From: Megamerina dolium
Lineage: Eukaryota > Arthropoda > Insecta > Diptera > Megamerinidae
Assembly: GCA_963854835.1 (NCBI GenBank)
Contig: OY978526.1
Coordinates: forward strand, 61,628,649 to 61,692,648
Reading direction: 5' to 3'
DNA: 64,000 bases
In this document: piece after piece, positions 1-13,626 of the stretch
Numbering within the stretch: the stretch's first letter is position 1
Layout: the number at the start of each line of letters is the position of its first letter
The notes under the pieces: model-generated
What the model was told of the DNA's origin: nothing
The model's database searches: none
The model's input: the letters and a program-made list of their open reading frames with translations, nothing else
Position numbers and translations under genes: made by a program

Positions 1-142
1 AGTAAGTAAATACATAAACTAACATAAATGAATTAATGTTCATTTGTTACTTGTTGGTTGTATGGAAAAATTAAAATTTTTAATTTTTGGTTTAGTTTAA
101 AATTAATTTAAAAGTACAATACGAATATGTACACGTACACAT

Positions 143-3100
143 TTATATGCGCAAAGTGGGATTTGTGTAGCGCACATATTTGAGTAAAGCATCATTCTCC
201 TCACAGACGAATGGTTTCTTATGATGACAAGCAACATCATGCCAATTGACACCATCATTGTAGAATTGATTCAACAGTGCCAAACAGTTTTCGGGGGCAC
301 CATTCTGTTTGAATTCACGATTATCGGGTTGAGGTAAACCAATACCACCAGATGGTGACCAATCACCTTGTGAGCGTTCGCTAGTAGGTGCAAGTTTTTG
401 CAAAGTTGCAGTCCAGAACCAGCCATTAATGTGTGCGGGTTGTAAATCGGGACGTTCGCATCCTTTGAAATCGCATAGACGGCCGCTAGTCCAAATATAT
501 TTTACCTAAAATGATGAAAAATAAACGGAAAGAAGACGTAAGTTGAAAAGTCTCTACTTAAAGATTGAGGATGTGGATATCTGATAAATATAATATATAT
601 GTGCTCGTATATAATTGTCTTTATCATCTGTTATAATTATGTATTATTCTGAAATATGAAAAGTTTTATTGTTTCCTCAAAATTGTACTCTTTACCCAAT
701 ACGCCAATACCAGTGAATTCTTAGTGCGGCAATTAGATAGAGAGTATGAGTCATATCATCCCATCACTCGACGAGTTTATGTAGAAAAAACTACAGCAGT
801 GTTATATGTACTTCAGAGAGTCGACTGGATTTCTTTTACCCAAAACCCCCGTCCCAATTTCTTTCTTCTTTCTCTTGCATTATTCAAAAGTAATAAAGAG
901 AAACTCAAAAGGCCTATAGCTAAATTTATGAATTGCCATTATAGTACGTACATATGTGCATATATGTCACTAATAATTGTACGTGTAAATATGCACTGAC
1001 ACCAATTGGTACTCAGACATCAAATAATGAATAAAATATTTGTACAATGATAAATAGATAAAAGTAATAATTTAAAAAATTGTTAGTAAAAATAATAATT
1101 ACATTAAACATAATAATAATATTAATAATAATTGTAATGTGCTACAAAACAAAAAACCTGTTAACCATTGTTTATTTATATACTGTAGATACAAATATGT
1201 ATAAGATACAATAGAAGCTCACAAATTAGAACCCTCAGAAATTCGAAACTTCCAGTTATTAGAACCAAACACTTTGAAATAGGAAGGAAAATATAAAGGG
1301 GATTCCCCAAACAAATTTTATAATGCCTTTTATATGTTTGTTTGCAAAGTTTAGTTGAGACTTGTTTGCAAAGCAGTATAAAGTGGAAGCAGCTCGTAAA
1401 AAATGTCGTCCAAACCAAAAATAAATACACTTACTTTGGGGCAAAAGATTGAAATTTTAAATAAACTACAATAGATTAAGGTGTACAAGCCAATCGACTA
1501 GATCGTGATATCAATGTTACGACGACTGCAATCAGCTGATCAGGAAAGCACTGATTCTGGACGCTAAATCCATGAGGAAGCGAAAGCAAGAGGTATGCAC
1601 TCTGCTGAGTATCCGCAAATGGAGAATCGAGTGAATGCATTGTTTTTGACTTAACGCGAAAAGAATTGCACAAGACCAAGACCACGGGCCAAGATCAAAG
1701 ACAAAAGCTAAACGAATTTGTAACGAATTGTATCCTGATAAAAATGGTCGAACGTAACTAATCTTAAAATAAAAAAAAAAATAAATATGTGACCACATAA
1801 AGCCCCAAAGGGCTCATTGGCCGAGCTTCTCTTCCATTACTGTTGTGCGTCTTAAATTTTGGACAATATTAGAAGGGACCTACTTATTTTAGCCGGTTCC
1901 GAACGGCAGAACACTTGTGACATCACTTTTTCTGAGCTTTGTCACAGAGTTCTTTAAGAAGCTTTTTCATGGCAAGTTGTTACTGTCGGAAGAATTGCCA
2001 ATTGCTTGCCGACAGGTGGGTACCGTTCGAAAGAAAAATCTTATCGATATTAAATTTGTTATGCATCAGCCGGGGATTGAACCACCGACATACAGATCAG
2101 AAGGCGAACACACTAACCACTGAGCTACGGCACCCACTAACTAATCTTTTAGCGATTCGTAATGCTACCTTCACTTAAGAAACCATATGATCTGTAATAC
2201 AGCATGATTATATGAAAAAACCTAAAAAAAAAAGTTATTATTATATGTTCTTGTATTGCATTATGTTTGCTTAAAAAATTATCCAGAAATTGGAACAACT
2301 CGAGAATTCGAACCATCTCCATTACAAAGTGGTTCAAGTTTGCGAATGTCTACTGTATCTCTATTCAATTTTTTACTATCCAACTGTGAAATTCGTGTAC
2401 TACATATAAAAACATTATTATTTATTTAAAAAGTTTAGTATGTAAATACAATATTAAAAAAATAAATTTTTCGTGTGAAAGCAAAATTTGTATATGTCGT
2501 CTCTCCCCCCTTTTTCTACACCCTTTGCAATACATATAGGTACTTATGTATGTGTACATGCAACAAATAGCAGTAAAGTACAATGATCAAGTACCTATTA
2601 ACATTAAATACACATATGGCACACCTTACCTAAAGTAAAGTAATGCATGACATATTCGCCGCTTAGTTATTGTTCACTCAATACTATTGGTAAATAATAT
2701 TGTTCGCTTTCACTTAATGATTGTTTGAAATAAAAAGTATTTGGTGTCACTTGAACAAAAAACAATATGTACAATACATATAAATATGTATGTATTTATG
2801 CACATTAATACATGCACTTATTAATTGGTGTTGACTACTAGAGGTACTAGAGGTATTCGTATTAGTCAGTTACAGTGGCGTAGCCAGGGTGGGATTAGGT
2901 GAAAAAAAATTTAATGAATGATTTTTAAATATCTATATATAATTATTTTTCTTTTTTAACAAGTCCATCGACCATGGGGCGATCTATCTCCTGATCCCTC
3001 TTAATTGTATATTGACCATCATAAATATTTTTTTATATTTTTTAAAGATAAATTCATAAGAGTAAGTACGAGAATATACTAGATAATGAAGTTGAGTTCC

Positions 3101-6100
3101 ACTATTATACATATTTGGTTTGATAATTAACCTGCTGACATCACAATCAAAAAATTGGGATTTGTATACTGAGTAAACTAATGAGTTGCTCTACGTCAAC
3201 TGAAGAAGAGGTACCAATTAAGCAATATTATGTTTTGTTCTATTCGTTAATAATGAGACAGTATTTGTTATCATTCAGTATTCGGGAACTGGACAAAATT
3301 AACAGATTCATTCTTTTATAATATCTATAAGTAAAGTTGACACGTATGAATGCCAAACGAAACACATCTTCTATTCACAGACTCATCAACTTACAGACTA
3401 CTGATCAGACCATCACACTCTCGGTTTTCATAAAGAGTTCTAGATATCATAGGGATGACTTATCGTCTGTTAACAAAAAGTGAGTAGAAAGTAGTTACCA
3501 GATGTAGTTCGAAAAACAAGAGTATTTAGTCTACCGTTTCACCATATGATACATACACTTTTATGCTTTAATATGTGGTTCTTTTTATCAAATAATTTTT
3601 CTTTCATATCGCAGTGCTTGACTTTTGCATTAACATTTCGCTAATATTGTAGAATAAAACGTTTACTTCTGGTAAACCGATCTGTGCTAGATAATATTTT
3701 AAGTAAACGATTTCATAAAATAAAATACAATCGTTCTAATATGTACAATCATCTTCTAATATTAGTAATTTTTATAAATATTTTTATATAATATCTAGTG
3801 TAATTTGACTTGAAGGATAAAATCATTTTTCGCTAACAGCATATTAATTAAATAATTACTTTACCTGTAACCCGATAGTAAAATATAATTATATTTTTTT
3901 TATAAGAGCTAAAACAATATTGTAAATATCGTTATAGCTAAGTATAGTAATAAACGAAAAGAAATGAGCAATAAATGCATATGGCCTTAACTTCCTGATA
4001 TCCAACATACGATATGTTATAGGCGAATATGCTTGCATGATATTTTTCAAGAAAATTGCAATCAAATGAAAACCAAAAACAACATATATACATATATTCC
4101 ATATACTCGTATATATGTTTAACATCGAATGCAACATTACGTTGTAAAATGCGTAAAATGCAGTTAATGTCAAGAGTTATAAATTCAATGAAAATCTTCA
4201 TCTTTTTCTTACTATAGCTAGGCACAATATATGTATGTACTATACTACGATACTTATATATGCATTTTTATATTCATTTGAAGTGCAATATCTTCTTTAA
4301 TTGTTACTTCTTCATACAAATGCTAATATGTAAGTACATATGTATCTACAAGTGCATGTGTTATGCTTCAGTTAAATTGAAATTGAAAAGATATAGCATG
4401 TTGCGTTCATCAATTTGATGCATTCAACTTTAATTGTAAAAAAGAACGGTTGTTTGTAGCATTACCCGCCATCTTGAATTGGGTGTGTGTGTGTGTACAA
4501 CCATGACAGTGTTTTTGCAATGCAACAAATGCTAGAACGGTGCTGTGATGCTGTAAAATATTCCTCATCAAATATAACCTATCAGCTTTAAATTTATGAA
4601 TTCAAAATGAATTTTTCCATAAAATTTAATTTGATTTATATCATTCTATCGTCGTTTCTGTATGGTATAGACAATTTTTTTTATATTACACATAAAGAAG
4701 AAAAAATTAGTCGATAAAATCATACCTTCCTCCTATACAAAGATGTTCTTTTGCATGCACGATTGCTGTCGATTGAACACTCTGTTCAAGTTCGAAAATG
4801 GGCGTAATTGGATGAAAATCACAGCTACATCTTATACAAAAATATAATTTTCCACACACTGCATATGTAAATATAAAACTATCGAGCTAGAATTCGATTG
4901 ATAAAATTATTATTGACCAACGAATCCATTACGTTTGAAAATATTCGAAGTTAAATGAAACCCATATCTAACTCGCATACAAAAATGCTTTCTTGTCAAT
5001 ATTGCCGGGCTTTGCACATGAAAATATAAATTTATCGAACTGAAAGTCGATATGCGTAATTATCAACGTTTTTATCAACGAACCCATAATCTTGAAAATA
5101 GGTGTAATTGGATGAAGTCCATATGCATATCTAGCGAACAAAAGAACGTTATGTTTTTGAAAAATAAATCGATCGAATTGCTTATATAAAAAGTTGATTC
5201 CGATGATATATACTACGCACAATCATAACCAGAAAAGCTTCTGAGTTTTGGGTATATACTAGGTAAATATTGAAATCTTTATTATAATTTGTATAGGAAA
5301 CTCAATGAGGTCGACCTCTAAGTGTGGTTAATATGATCATTGTGACATGCGAGACGAAAGACTTATCGGTGAACAAAGCATGACACCACAATGCAACTCT
5401 GCCGCTTCAAATACATTCGATACATGAACATCGTGTATTTAAAAATCACCGTTGTAAGATTGTTAACAGTGAACAATGTTTAACCGTTTAGAGGTTTATA
5501 TTACATGCCCATTGGCATATGAGCACTTCAATTTCTTATTATCATCAGCATCATCACCTTCATCAGCATTATAATTATCATTAAAAACAAATGCGAAAAA
5601 CATCAAACTCACACTGAATTGCATAACAACAACAAAACCAACCATAATAACAATAACAAATGAGGCGATGACTGATGACGTTGTTTTGGCTTAACACGCT
5701 GCTGTGCTCTTAGTCATTGCTTGTGTCGATATACATGCATATTTATTTTCACTTGCATGTTTATTATAAACACACACACACAAGATGAAAATGAAGTGAA
5801 ATACAAATAACAAAAATAATTAAAGACATGAGAAAACGTTAAATTTCACATTGAACTTAACCAAAAGTTGAGCATAATAAAAGGTGAAGAAATAAAACAT
5901 TACTCTCATCTTACAAACGCATCTTGGTATTCACTGGTGTACACATATTTTCAAATGTCGGAAACAAATATCAATTTACAATAATATGTATACCAAAGTA
6001 CTTCTTAAATACTTGTAATTGATGGTTTGCTGTCATTGGCCGTTGAAATGTTGTTGTTTGTGATACTTTATGTAATTTTATGTTCCTCTCTCATGTGTAT

Positions 6101-9100
6101 AGCACTAGTTTTATGCTGTTGCATCTTGTTGTATCACTTGTGGAAATACTCAATATATTCGGAATGAAATTTGTACGTGATTCTTTTGATGCTTCCTATT
6201 TACACTTTACGAAGTAATTATTCAGAAATACTACATAGAAAAAAAAACAAATGTCCTTCACACAAATTATTTCTTGCTTTCGGAAAGATTTTTCTGAAAA
6301 AAAAAACTCGTATTTGAACCAATCACCTTACATACAGTGCTCTAATGCAGTGCTCGAAGACTAGTAGCCTACACAAAATGCCTTGAATAATAATTCTCAT
6401 TCATACTCTACCTATTCATATGAACTAATTCAATAAAATAAAGGCAGAATAATTCATGATGTTAATATTTTTTGAAAAAATTCCGATATATTGTGAGTAA
6501 ATGAATTTTTATTCTGAACTTATAAATTATATTTAATCATTAGCTTGTTTTTATTTAGAGCCATCTATAATTTTGGTGATTTTATGTTAAGTACCCAAAA
6601 TATAAACTTGTTTTAATTTGAATTAGCTATCAGTATTGATTATTGTTTAAATATTGAATTTATGGAAATGAATGACCGCTGATATCAAATTACATGTATA
6701 TTTTAATATATGCCTATTAGAGTGAGCATAACCTTTAAAATGTGGGCACGTCGGTGTCTATGTGTTTGCGTATGGAAATGAAATTAATAACAAATTGAAA
6801 AAATATCACATATTTATTGATGTATGTCTTCTTTGACAAAATATACAAGCATATGTACTAATTGGCTAATATAGCCTAATATCACTAATATTTTTGCTAT
6901 CTTACAAATCTGTTAAATCATACAAAATTCATTATAGTTTTAATCTCTTTTCAAATATAATTTATTATTTAGCAAAACTCTAATTTGCTCAACAAAATCA
7001 ATGCATTTGTGGACTCTAATAAATTAATATAAATTTCCTAAAATTCCATAAACATTTATTCATCCCACCCATTAAAAGTTTGTAAATGATTTTGACTAAA
7101 CTGTTCACACATAAGTATAAATATTTCCTACATATTTATACATATATTTATAAACGATAAAAAAAATCATAAAACCAAAATCATAAATAACATAATTTAC
7201 TAATTAACATATTATTAATAAAAAAGAAAGAAAGAAAAATAATAAATGTGCTATAGATATTATATTTTTGCCTACGTCTAAAGTCAATAGAAATTATAAT
7301 CTCAGCGAGAGTGATTTTTGTACACATGTTCATATTTATGCGAGTAGGTATCAGTCTCCCGCACGAGGATGTCTTTTCGCATACTCGATAACCTTACTTT
7401 TTTTGTACGTACTGAGCCAATTAAATAAAGAAAAGATAAGAGCTGACATAAACGAACTGTATTCAAATAATCAAAGATATTCAGAAATTACGAACATATC
7501 TCATCTCATTTTATTTTATCGAATATTCGATGCATCTGTGAATTTTCAAATATCTTGCCATGTTCTCGAATATTATTATCGAATAGCACAAAATCCAAAC
7601 AGTGCTTGAAATTTACCTTCTTATCTCTATTCGTTTGGTTGTCGATATTCCTATGGTACTAACATCAATTGAATATAGGGGTGACTTCCTAAACGTATGT
7701 TATTTTGCAGTAATACACTGCAATTTGTTCCTAAAGCTACTCTCAAAATTTTGACAATGTATTCTGTTCCCAAATGCATCAGTTTTGTTATCGATAGAGA
7801 AAAGCAAACAGCGTAAATATACAATGTATCAATATGGTATTAAAACTGTATTAATACATTGTAAACATACGTTTAGGAAGTCAGCCCACCAGTTGTGTAC
7901 TTAGTTATCAAAACAAATATGGCCGTGTGGCACGCATAAACAATCGAAAACGATAGTTCAAAATAAGCACAAATTAATTTCAGTACAAAAAGAAAGAATA
8001 CGGCCTTTGTATGTATTTATGTTTTCTGTTTTCTTATTTACTTGTCTGGTTATTTATATTCGAATGATCAACAGAAGGCTTATTGTCACATTTGGTTTTT
8101 CCTTTCGTGGTCATGTAAAAGAAACTATGTATTTTTGAAATTATCTTTTAACACCTTTTCAATTTATATGGTTGGCAATTATTGTAAAAAAAAAGACATC
8201 GCAACAACCTTTCAACACATGGTTTTGTAATTTTTTATTCATTTATTTTTGTTGATTTTAAATTGAGCGGCAAATATACGTATACTTATTTTCGAACAAT
8301 AAAACTATATGACTAATTTAATTGAATTAAAAATTTGTATGAATAGTGTGAAGTCGGTACCTACATAATACTACATATATGTAGTTATGTAGATATACAT
8401 TGGAATTTATTATATGTTCATCGATGCATAAATAAAGACTTGTATCGTAAACTTGTCACATCGTAATGCTTTAAAAGTTTCTTGTTAAAGTCTTTCGTTT
8501 CTTGTTAAAGTCTTTTCGTTTGTTTTTTTTTATATACTACATACAATAATATATTATGTATCTATTATAGACACGTTCACTTTTTTGTTGAAGCATTTAT
8601 TTGAAATCAACTTTAATTTAAATTAAAATTGCAATTATATAATAAATCCTAAACTACTTCTATTTCGATATTAATAAATTTTTAAATACAAGTGCCATAC
8701 CTATGTAACTACGGAGAGTATGATCATTGAAAGATCAACATTTATTGTAGAATTCTGGTATACATTAATAAAAATTTATCAATTACCAATTCATCCTCAT
8801 ACATATATGTAACATATGTATATCTGGTTCATCGACAAAAATTCCCGAAAAGAAATAATTTAAAAATTTCATTATAAATTTAAGCAATAACAATAGTTGG
8901 TCAGTATGGACACCAATATTTAAAACATCCAATAGTGATGACTGCAGTAGAAGGCTTCAAAAAAATGGTCAAAATTGTTTGGAGAATCACAGATTAAATT
9001 TGCAAGGGATAGCTCTCATAATATATTGTAGGTAAATTCGACCGGAAGTCATTAGAATAAAGACAGCAAAGTGTTGATGATTAAAAGCGATATTTAGAGA

Positions 9101-10166
9101 TATTTATCGTAATAAATGGCTGCATTGGAATTAATATATAATTCTTGAATTTGATTTATCATACGACGTTGCTTAGTTTAACCATAGGCATTTACAGTGG
9201 CCTTAATTAAAACAGTCGACATGTATTTGAACATGAACTTATTTGTTAAAAACTTTTTAATCTGTCTGACCCTCTTTGATAGGAAAAATATCAGCAAAAT
9301 TTAGATTTAACTACTTATACGCTGAGAACAAAATGATTTAAAAGATTTTTAAAAGATTCAATATTTATTGAAAGCACACACATCTAATTTAATATTGTTC
9401 TAAAATTATTTCATATTAAAATTATAATAAAATAACAAATATTTTCAAACTTACATTTTCATTAACAAGACGTTGTTTAACCCATTCATTTTCTAGACTA
9501 GTCTCGAAAGAAACTGAATCCATACAACGTCTACGACAATAATTTCTCGCAGTCAACCAATCCTCTTCGACACCCTTTAAGCTAGGATCACGCCATGAGA
9601 AGAAATAACTAGGTATGAACAAGAAACAAATTGTTTTTAATAATCAGCCAATTATTGTTAAATTTCAAAATTGTTTGAATATAGATAGTGTCAGGTATTT
9701 AAAGTGCATAGTGCGGATGTTATGGCAAATTTTTAACACTTCTTCATTTCAATAAATAATTAAATATGTCAAATGATAATAATTTATTTCATGTACACTA
9801 AATATTCATTATGAACAATTTTTCTCACTTTACTAAAACACAATATGGATACAAAAGTATTTCAACACTCTTTCTCTCGTATCTTATGACATTGTCCAAG
9901 TCTAACAATCACAATAAGGCTGATGAAAATAAAACTCGCTTATGGTTTCCTTTTTTAGTAGAGGTAGTAGTAGTAGTAGGTACTCAATTAAATGGTAAGT
10001 TATTATATATTACTCACCCTTTGCCATCGGGTGTCTTCTCGTGTATTATCCTTTGTGCGCACAATTGTGGATTTGGGGGATCGAGTACACGACCATTTGA
10101 GAATTGTGCCAAACCAGCACTCAACATGCTCAACAAGCATACACCGGTTACAATAAATGATTTCAT
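143..10166 (-). CDS. Secreted C-type lectin-like protein, three exons, 221 aa
   Basis: Exons are 10166-10018, 9608-9455 and 505-143. They join with GT/AG borders in consistent phases to give 666 nt (221 residues plus stop). I chose the ATG at 10166 because it starts a clean signal peptide (about residues 1-20, ending SAGLAQ); an upstream in-frame ATG at 10196 would put charged residues before it. The mature part is a C-type lectin domain, with cysteines at 74, 78, 112, 117, 174, 194 and 202, a QPD motif at 160-162, ENCLAL at 173-178 and NWHDVAC at 188-194. In C-type lectins QPD usually marks galactose-type sugar binding; the usual WND is altered here, so calcium and sugar binding are uncertain. 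It resembles the Drosophila cuticle/epithelial C-type lectins (schlaff/Clect27 or CG6055 type), but I cannot say which. Intron 1 is 409 bp. Intron 2 is about 8.9 kb and holds a pogo relic with a nested SINE. Confidence 0.9.
1209..2355 (+). mobile_element. pogo/Tigger-type DNA transposon relic, interrupted by a SINE
   Basis: The ends form inverted repeats. The left starts CAATAGAAGCTCACAAATTA and the right, reversed, starts CAGTAGACATTCGCAAACTT; 18 of the first 25 positions agree. Each end abuts a TA dinucleotide (1207-1208 and 2356-2357), the target duplication of the pogo and Tc1/mariner group. An ATG at 1403 opens a 23-codon stretch reading LTLGQKIEILNKL, like the N-terminal DNA-binding helix of pogo/Tigger/CENP-B transposases, then hits a stop. 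Further broken pieces up to about 1750 recall the GP-x-L-x-x-KAKRI region of the same proteins. No DDE catalytic core remains. Without the SINE and its duplication the element is about 760 bp, an internally deleted, dead derivative. Confidence 0.7.
1766..2137 (-). mobile_element. tRNA-derived SINE, full-length copy 1
   Basis: This is a full-length member of the window's SINE family, with the tRNA-like head at the right end (A box and B box on the minus strand near 2110-2125 and 2075-2085) and the A/T-rich tail at the left. An exact 11-base target duplication, TAACTAATCTT, lies at 1755-1765 and 2138-2148. It sits inside the pogo relic and so inserted after it. Short ORFs reading through it are not genes. 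Confidence 0.92.
4620..5220. repeat. Degenerate tandem block, unit about 150 bp
   Basis: A segment reading roughly GAAAATnnnnGnAnTTnnATGA recurs near 4793, 4936 and 5093, each time followed by CATAT or ACATC, and related ATACAAA motifs recur between. The spacing (about 143 and 157 bases) resembles the internal periodicity of the mini-me elements elsewhere in the window. This may be an old decayed relative of those, but the sequence identity is low. Confidence 0.35.
7677..7890. mobile_element. Small MITE with inverted ends, about 215 bp
   Basis: TGACTTCCTAAACGTATGTT at 7682-7701 is repeated in inverted orientation at the right end (about 7863-7882), and both arms continue into G-rich outer bases. 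The interior is AT-rich and has no coding potential. I could not define a convincing target duplication, so the superfamily is unknown. Confidence 0.65.
9609..10017 (-). other. Intron 1 of the C-type lectin gene
   Basis: This is the 409-bp intron between exon 1 (donor GTGAGT reading from 10017 on the minus strand) and exon 2 (acceptor ACCTAG, ending at 9609). The phase is 2: GG at the end of exon 1 joins T at the start of exon 2 to make Gly50. I see no repeat element in it. Confidence 0.85.
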
Positions 10167-11536
10167 TTTGAAATTATTCTTTTTCTCTAAGTACAACTCT
10201 TGCTATTCACGTTTAATAATTAATTTTTGTTTTTTTGTTGATTTGTTTTTTTTTTCGTTTCGTTTTTTCAAATTTTTATTTCAACAAATTTTCTATACAC
10301 ACAGCAAGCACCACCAATACACATATGTATATACGATCTGTTTTTTTCTGTTGGACGTTCTTATCGTGACCACCGAAAATTTATAAATGACATGAATATT
10401 TTTATGCCACCCTGCTTTATATGTAAATGGAGAAGAAACTGTAGAAAAAGAAGAAGAAGCAAAAACAAAAAGCAGCACCAACCAGCAAACAAATAAAGCA
10501 ACACAATAATGCAAAATCAAATACCAAGTACATTGCCATTAACAGCGACAGCAATAGCAATATGAGTAGCATCATCATCAGAAACACTCACACTCTAGAG
10601 CTAAATGTTAAGTATCATACACAAATGAGTATTTGCAGAAATTCATAAGAGAATGAGTACAAAGATACGCCTATATTCATATCATACACTCATTACTCAT
10701 ATGATTGAGTACTATATTACTTTAGTCACATGGTAGATGATTTTCCATAATTTTTTTCATTTTATAAGCCTCAAAATATTTAACCCTCAAATGTTGACTA
10801 TGTCTTTAAAGTAACAGTAATATCATCGTGTGGAGCACTGTTATTAAACCACTATTAAGATTCGTGAATCATGGCCCTTTGTCCCTTCTTGGACTTTGAG
10901 GATTAATTAATTATTATATTAAGATTTTCAAATGCTTTGCGTTCAAATTCAAACGAAGAGAGGGCAAATTTGAAATTAATGTTTACTAATAACGGACACT
11001 TTAAAAAAAAATTAAACTAGCATATGTTATCAAATATTTTAGTGCTTGTTATAAATATTTTGTTCACCCCAATTGCACCATTCGTACAAAATATCACAAA
11101 AAACTGCAAAATTATTCTCCAAGGTGATTTCATTCTTTCAAACATACTTCCAAAAAGATACCACTAATTTGATTGTAAGAGGTATCAAAATGAAAATAAC
11201 GTAGTAGTTTACACAGAAAATGCAAAAACGCTTTTTGGGATCAACTTATGGTCATCGAAAATTTTCCAAAAAATAGGTAAATATATATCTTAAAACTTTA
11301 GTATAAAGTACCTGTTTTATCAAAGAAATCTAAGGTATTTTTGAAAAAAAAAATCTAAGTATAAATACTCAATTATATGTAAGTACCAAAATTGAAATTT
11401 TTCTGCATTTTTAATCGAGTAGAAATCAAACAGACATGACTTTTTGATTTTGTTACAAAACCCCCCTTTTTTGAGGTTACATAGAAATATGTGTAATCCC
11501 AGCAAAGATGCTTGAGTTGCGCTTGAGATGCTTGAG

Positions 11537-11616
11537 TTTGTTATGCATCAGCCGGGTATTGAACCACGACCTACAGATCAGAAGGCGAACACACTAACCA
11601 CTGAGCTACTGCACCC
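11537..11616 (-). mobile_element. SINE fragment, tRNA-like head only
   Basis: About 80 bases match the SINE head, including the B-box region (GGTATTGAACCACGACC on the plus strand) and the A-box region (CTAACCACTGAGCTA). The body and tail are absent. LINE-mediated insertion normally truncates the 5' end, so loss of the 3' part points to a later deletion or rearrangement. Confidence 0.8.
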
Positions 11617-12603
11617 TTATGGTGGAATATATTTATAAAAACCAATATTTTAATATAATCAAAATCTCACTTGAAAATGCAAAGCGCAATAATTTCTTAA
11701 AAAAACCCAAACATTTTTATGCAGAAATGAAAGAAAACCAGTTTTGAATTTACTTTTATAACTGCGCTATTTTTTTTTTTTCTTATAAAAATTTGTATCA
11801 CTAGACATTTAAGGGTTAAGATTATTGTTGTGTATGAAGTGATCGCTTCTAACTACAATAGTGCTTTTAGCAGGTTCATTTGTTGGCTGTGAATTTTGAC
11901 TATTAGTGACTCGTTTTGAGTTTTTTTATTATTTACTCGATTTTTTGGACTTTTATTTTTGCTGAATAATGGAAATATATGAGCAAGTACTGTGCTATAA
12001 AACATTTCTATATTTCGTTAGTTTTTCTTTTATTATACTCCTATATATTAAGTTTAAGAAACTCCTTGTAATGCATTTTAAATTAATAGCAATGTTATTG
12101 TTTATTTTTTAATATACTCTTGATGTTATTGTTGTTATTATTGAATAGTATTGTATTGTATTTGGATAGATTTTAACACGTTTCTATTTCAATAGTTTTC
12201 ATTTTGTATAAGTAATTAAATACCATATAACTGATTTTGATTCAAGTCATACATATTGTATATATACTTGGCCGTTTTTAAGTATTATTGTATGTATTTT
12301 AACACTTTTCTATTTTAAAATTTGCTAATTTTTATTTACTTTATTCTCCATTTTGTCTATTTGTAGCTAATTAAGACGTTGACCAATTAACTGGTAAGAC
12401 AATTGTTATTGTTTTATTAGCGGTATCTGTATTGAAAACCGGAAGGTTTGTTTTTACATATTTTTCCAACAAGTGCATATATTAGTGTATGAATGTGAGC
12501 GATGATATTTACTTTGTCCAATTGTTTCTTTCGTTGTTTTTGTTATTTGTCTTTTGTGAATTTGCAGTCATTTTATGCAATTTTTGTGCGCATGCATGTA
12601 TAT

Positions 12604-12641
12604 CTATATAGTATAGTATAGTATAGTATAGTATAGTATAA
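12604..12641. repeat. (GTATA)n microsatellite
   Basis: About seven tandem copies of a GTATA pentamer lie in AT-rich DNA. Confidence 0.9.
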
Positions 12642-13626
12642 ATGTATATACATATATGTAGATACTTGCATGTATTTTCGCATTTGTTGTACAAATATTG
12701 AACTATTAATGTTGTTCCAATTGTTATTTTCTTATTGTTGTTTCTTTATCTCATTTTGTAGTACCTTATGTCGTAATCATGTTGCATATTATATAATACT
12801 TTTCATTTCATTACTTATCTTTGTACATATACAATACATACATATTCGAATGTATGCATTCCATATACTCTTAACATTTGAACTATATTGATTTTTCATT
12901 AATTTCCATTGAATAAAATTTTTATGCAAAAAACCAATTTCGCTAAGTATCTATTATTTGCTCTTCATTTCAATAGTTAATTATGTACATACTATATATT
13001 TCGTCACTTAAAATGAATATTGTTAAATATGTACTACTATATAAATATTTTAACTATATAAATATTTTAACTTCTTTCATAATATGGTATATAAAAAGTA
13101 AACCAGCTAAAAATTGCATTAATACATTTTTAAATAAATTGTATTAATATGGCATCAATGCAATATTATTATTTTTTTTACTATGACGTACAAGCCGCTG
13201 ACCTCTAAGAAATTTGAGAATACTATAATTTAAATTTTTCATTTAAATTTTTATGATATACGCACCATGACAATGTGAATCATTTTTTATTGTTAAATTG
13301 CATTAAATTAATAAAATTAAAATAAACAATGAAAATCTATAAATAAAAAGCTAAAGAAAGAAGGTTAAATCAAAAAAAATTTAAAATCAAATATATGTTC
13401 AAAATATGTATATAAATATATGTACAATTTTATACAAATTTTCAATAAATAGTTTCGTTTGTAATAGCTCAGTTTGTTTTTAACTAAATCCAAAATTTAT
13501 TCAAATGCTCTAAATACAGTCAAATTTTATATTTCATTTTCAAGTGAAAGGGAAATTAAATCACTTTAATATTATTTTTGCTATTTTACAATATTTAGCT
13601 ATTTACGTTTCCAATTTTACCTATTT

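Larger units (their letters stand above)
506..9454 (-). other. Intron 2 of the C-type lectin gene, about 8.9 kb
   Basis: This is the intron between lectin exons 2 and 3, with GTAAGT at the donor side (9454 downwards) and TTTAG just before 505. It holds the pogo/Tigger relic with its nested SINE (1209-2355), a degenerate tandem block (about 4620-5220), a small MITE (7677-7890), short (GT)n near 4483-4496 and (CA)n near 5769-5781, and a 20-base direct duplication near 8477-8517. The remainder is AT-rich sequence in which I see no exon. Short ORFs in it lack codon structure or similarity I can recognise. Confidence 0.8.
10167..13626. other. AT-rich intergenic stretch upstream of the lectin gene
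   Basis: There is no supported gene. A TATAAA-like site on the minus strand near 10379-10384 could serve the lectin promoter, but this is weak. The stretch contains a SINE head fragment (11537-11616), a (GTATA)n microsatellite (12604-12641) and a 17-base tandem duplication near 13040-13075. The rest is low-complexity AT-rich sequence; the small ORFs in it have no recognisable features. Confidence 0.6.

Noticed and set aside
2874..2895. A hAT element starting CAGTGGCGTAGCCAGGGTGG
   Set aside because: The motif looks like a hAT end, but no inverted partner could be found within several kb and there is no 8-base duplication.
9811..10386. A 191-residue plus-strand ORF as a gene
   Set aside because: It covers exon 1 of the lectin gene on the opposite strand, where a signal peptide and correct splice phases are present.
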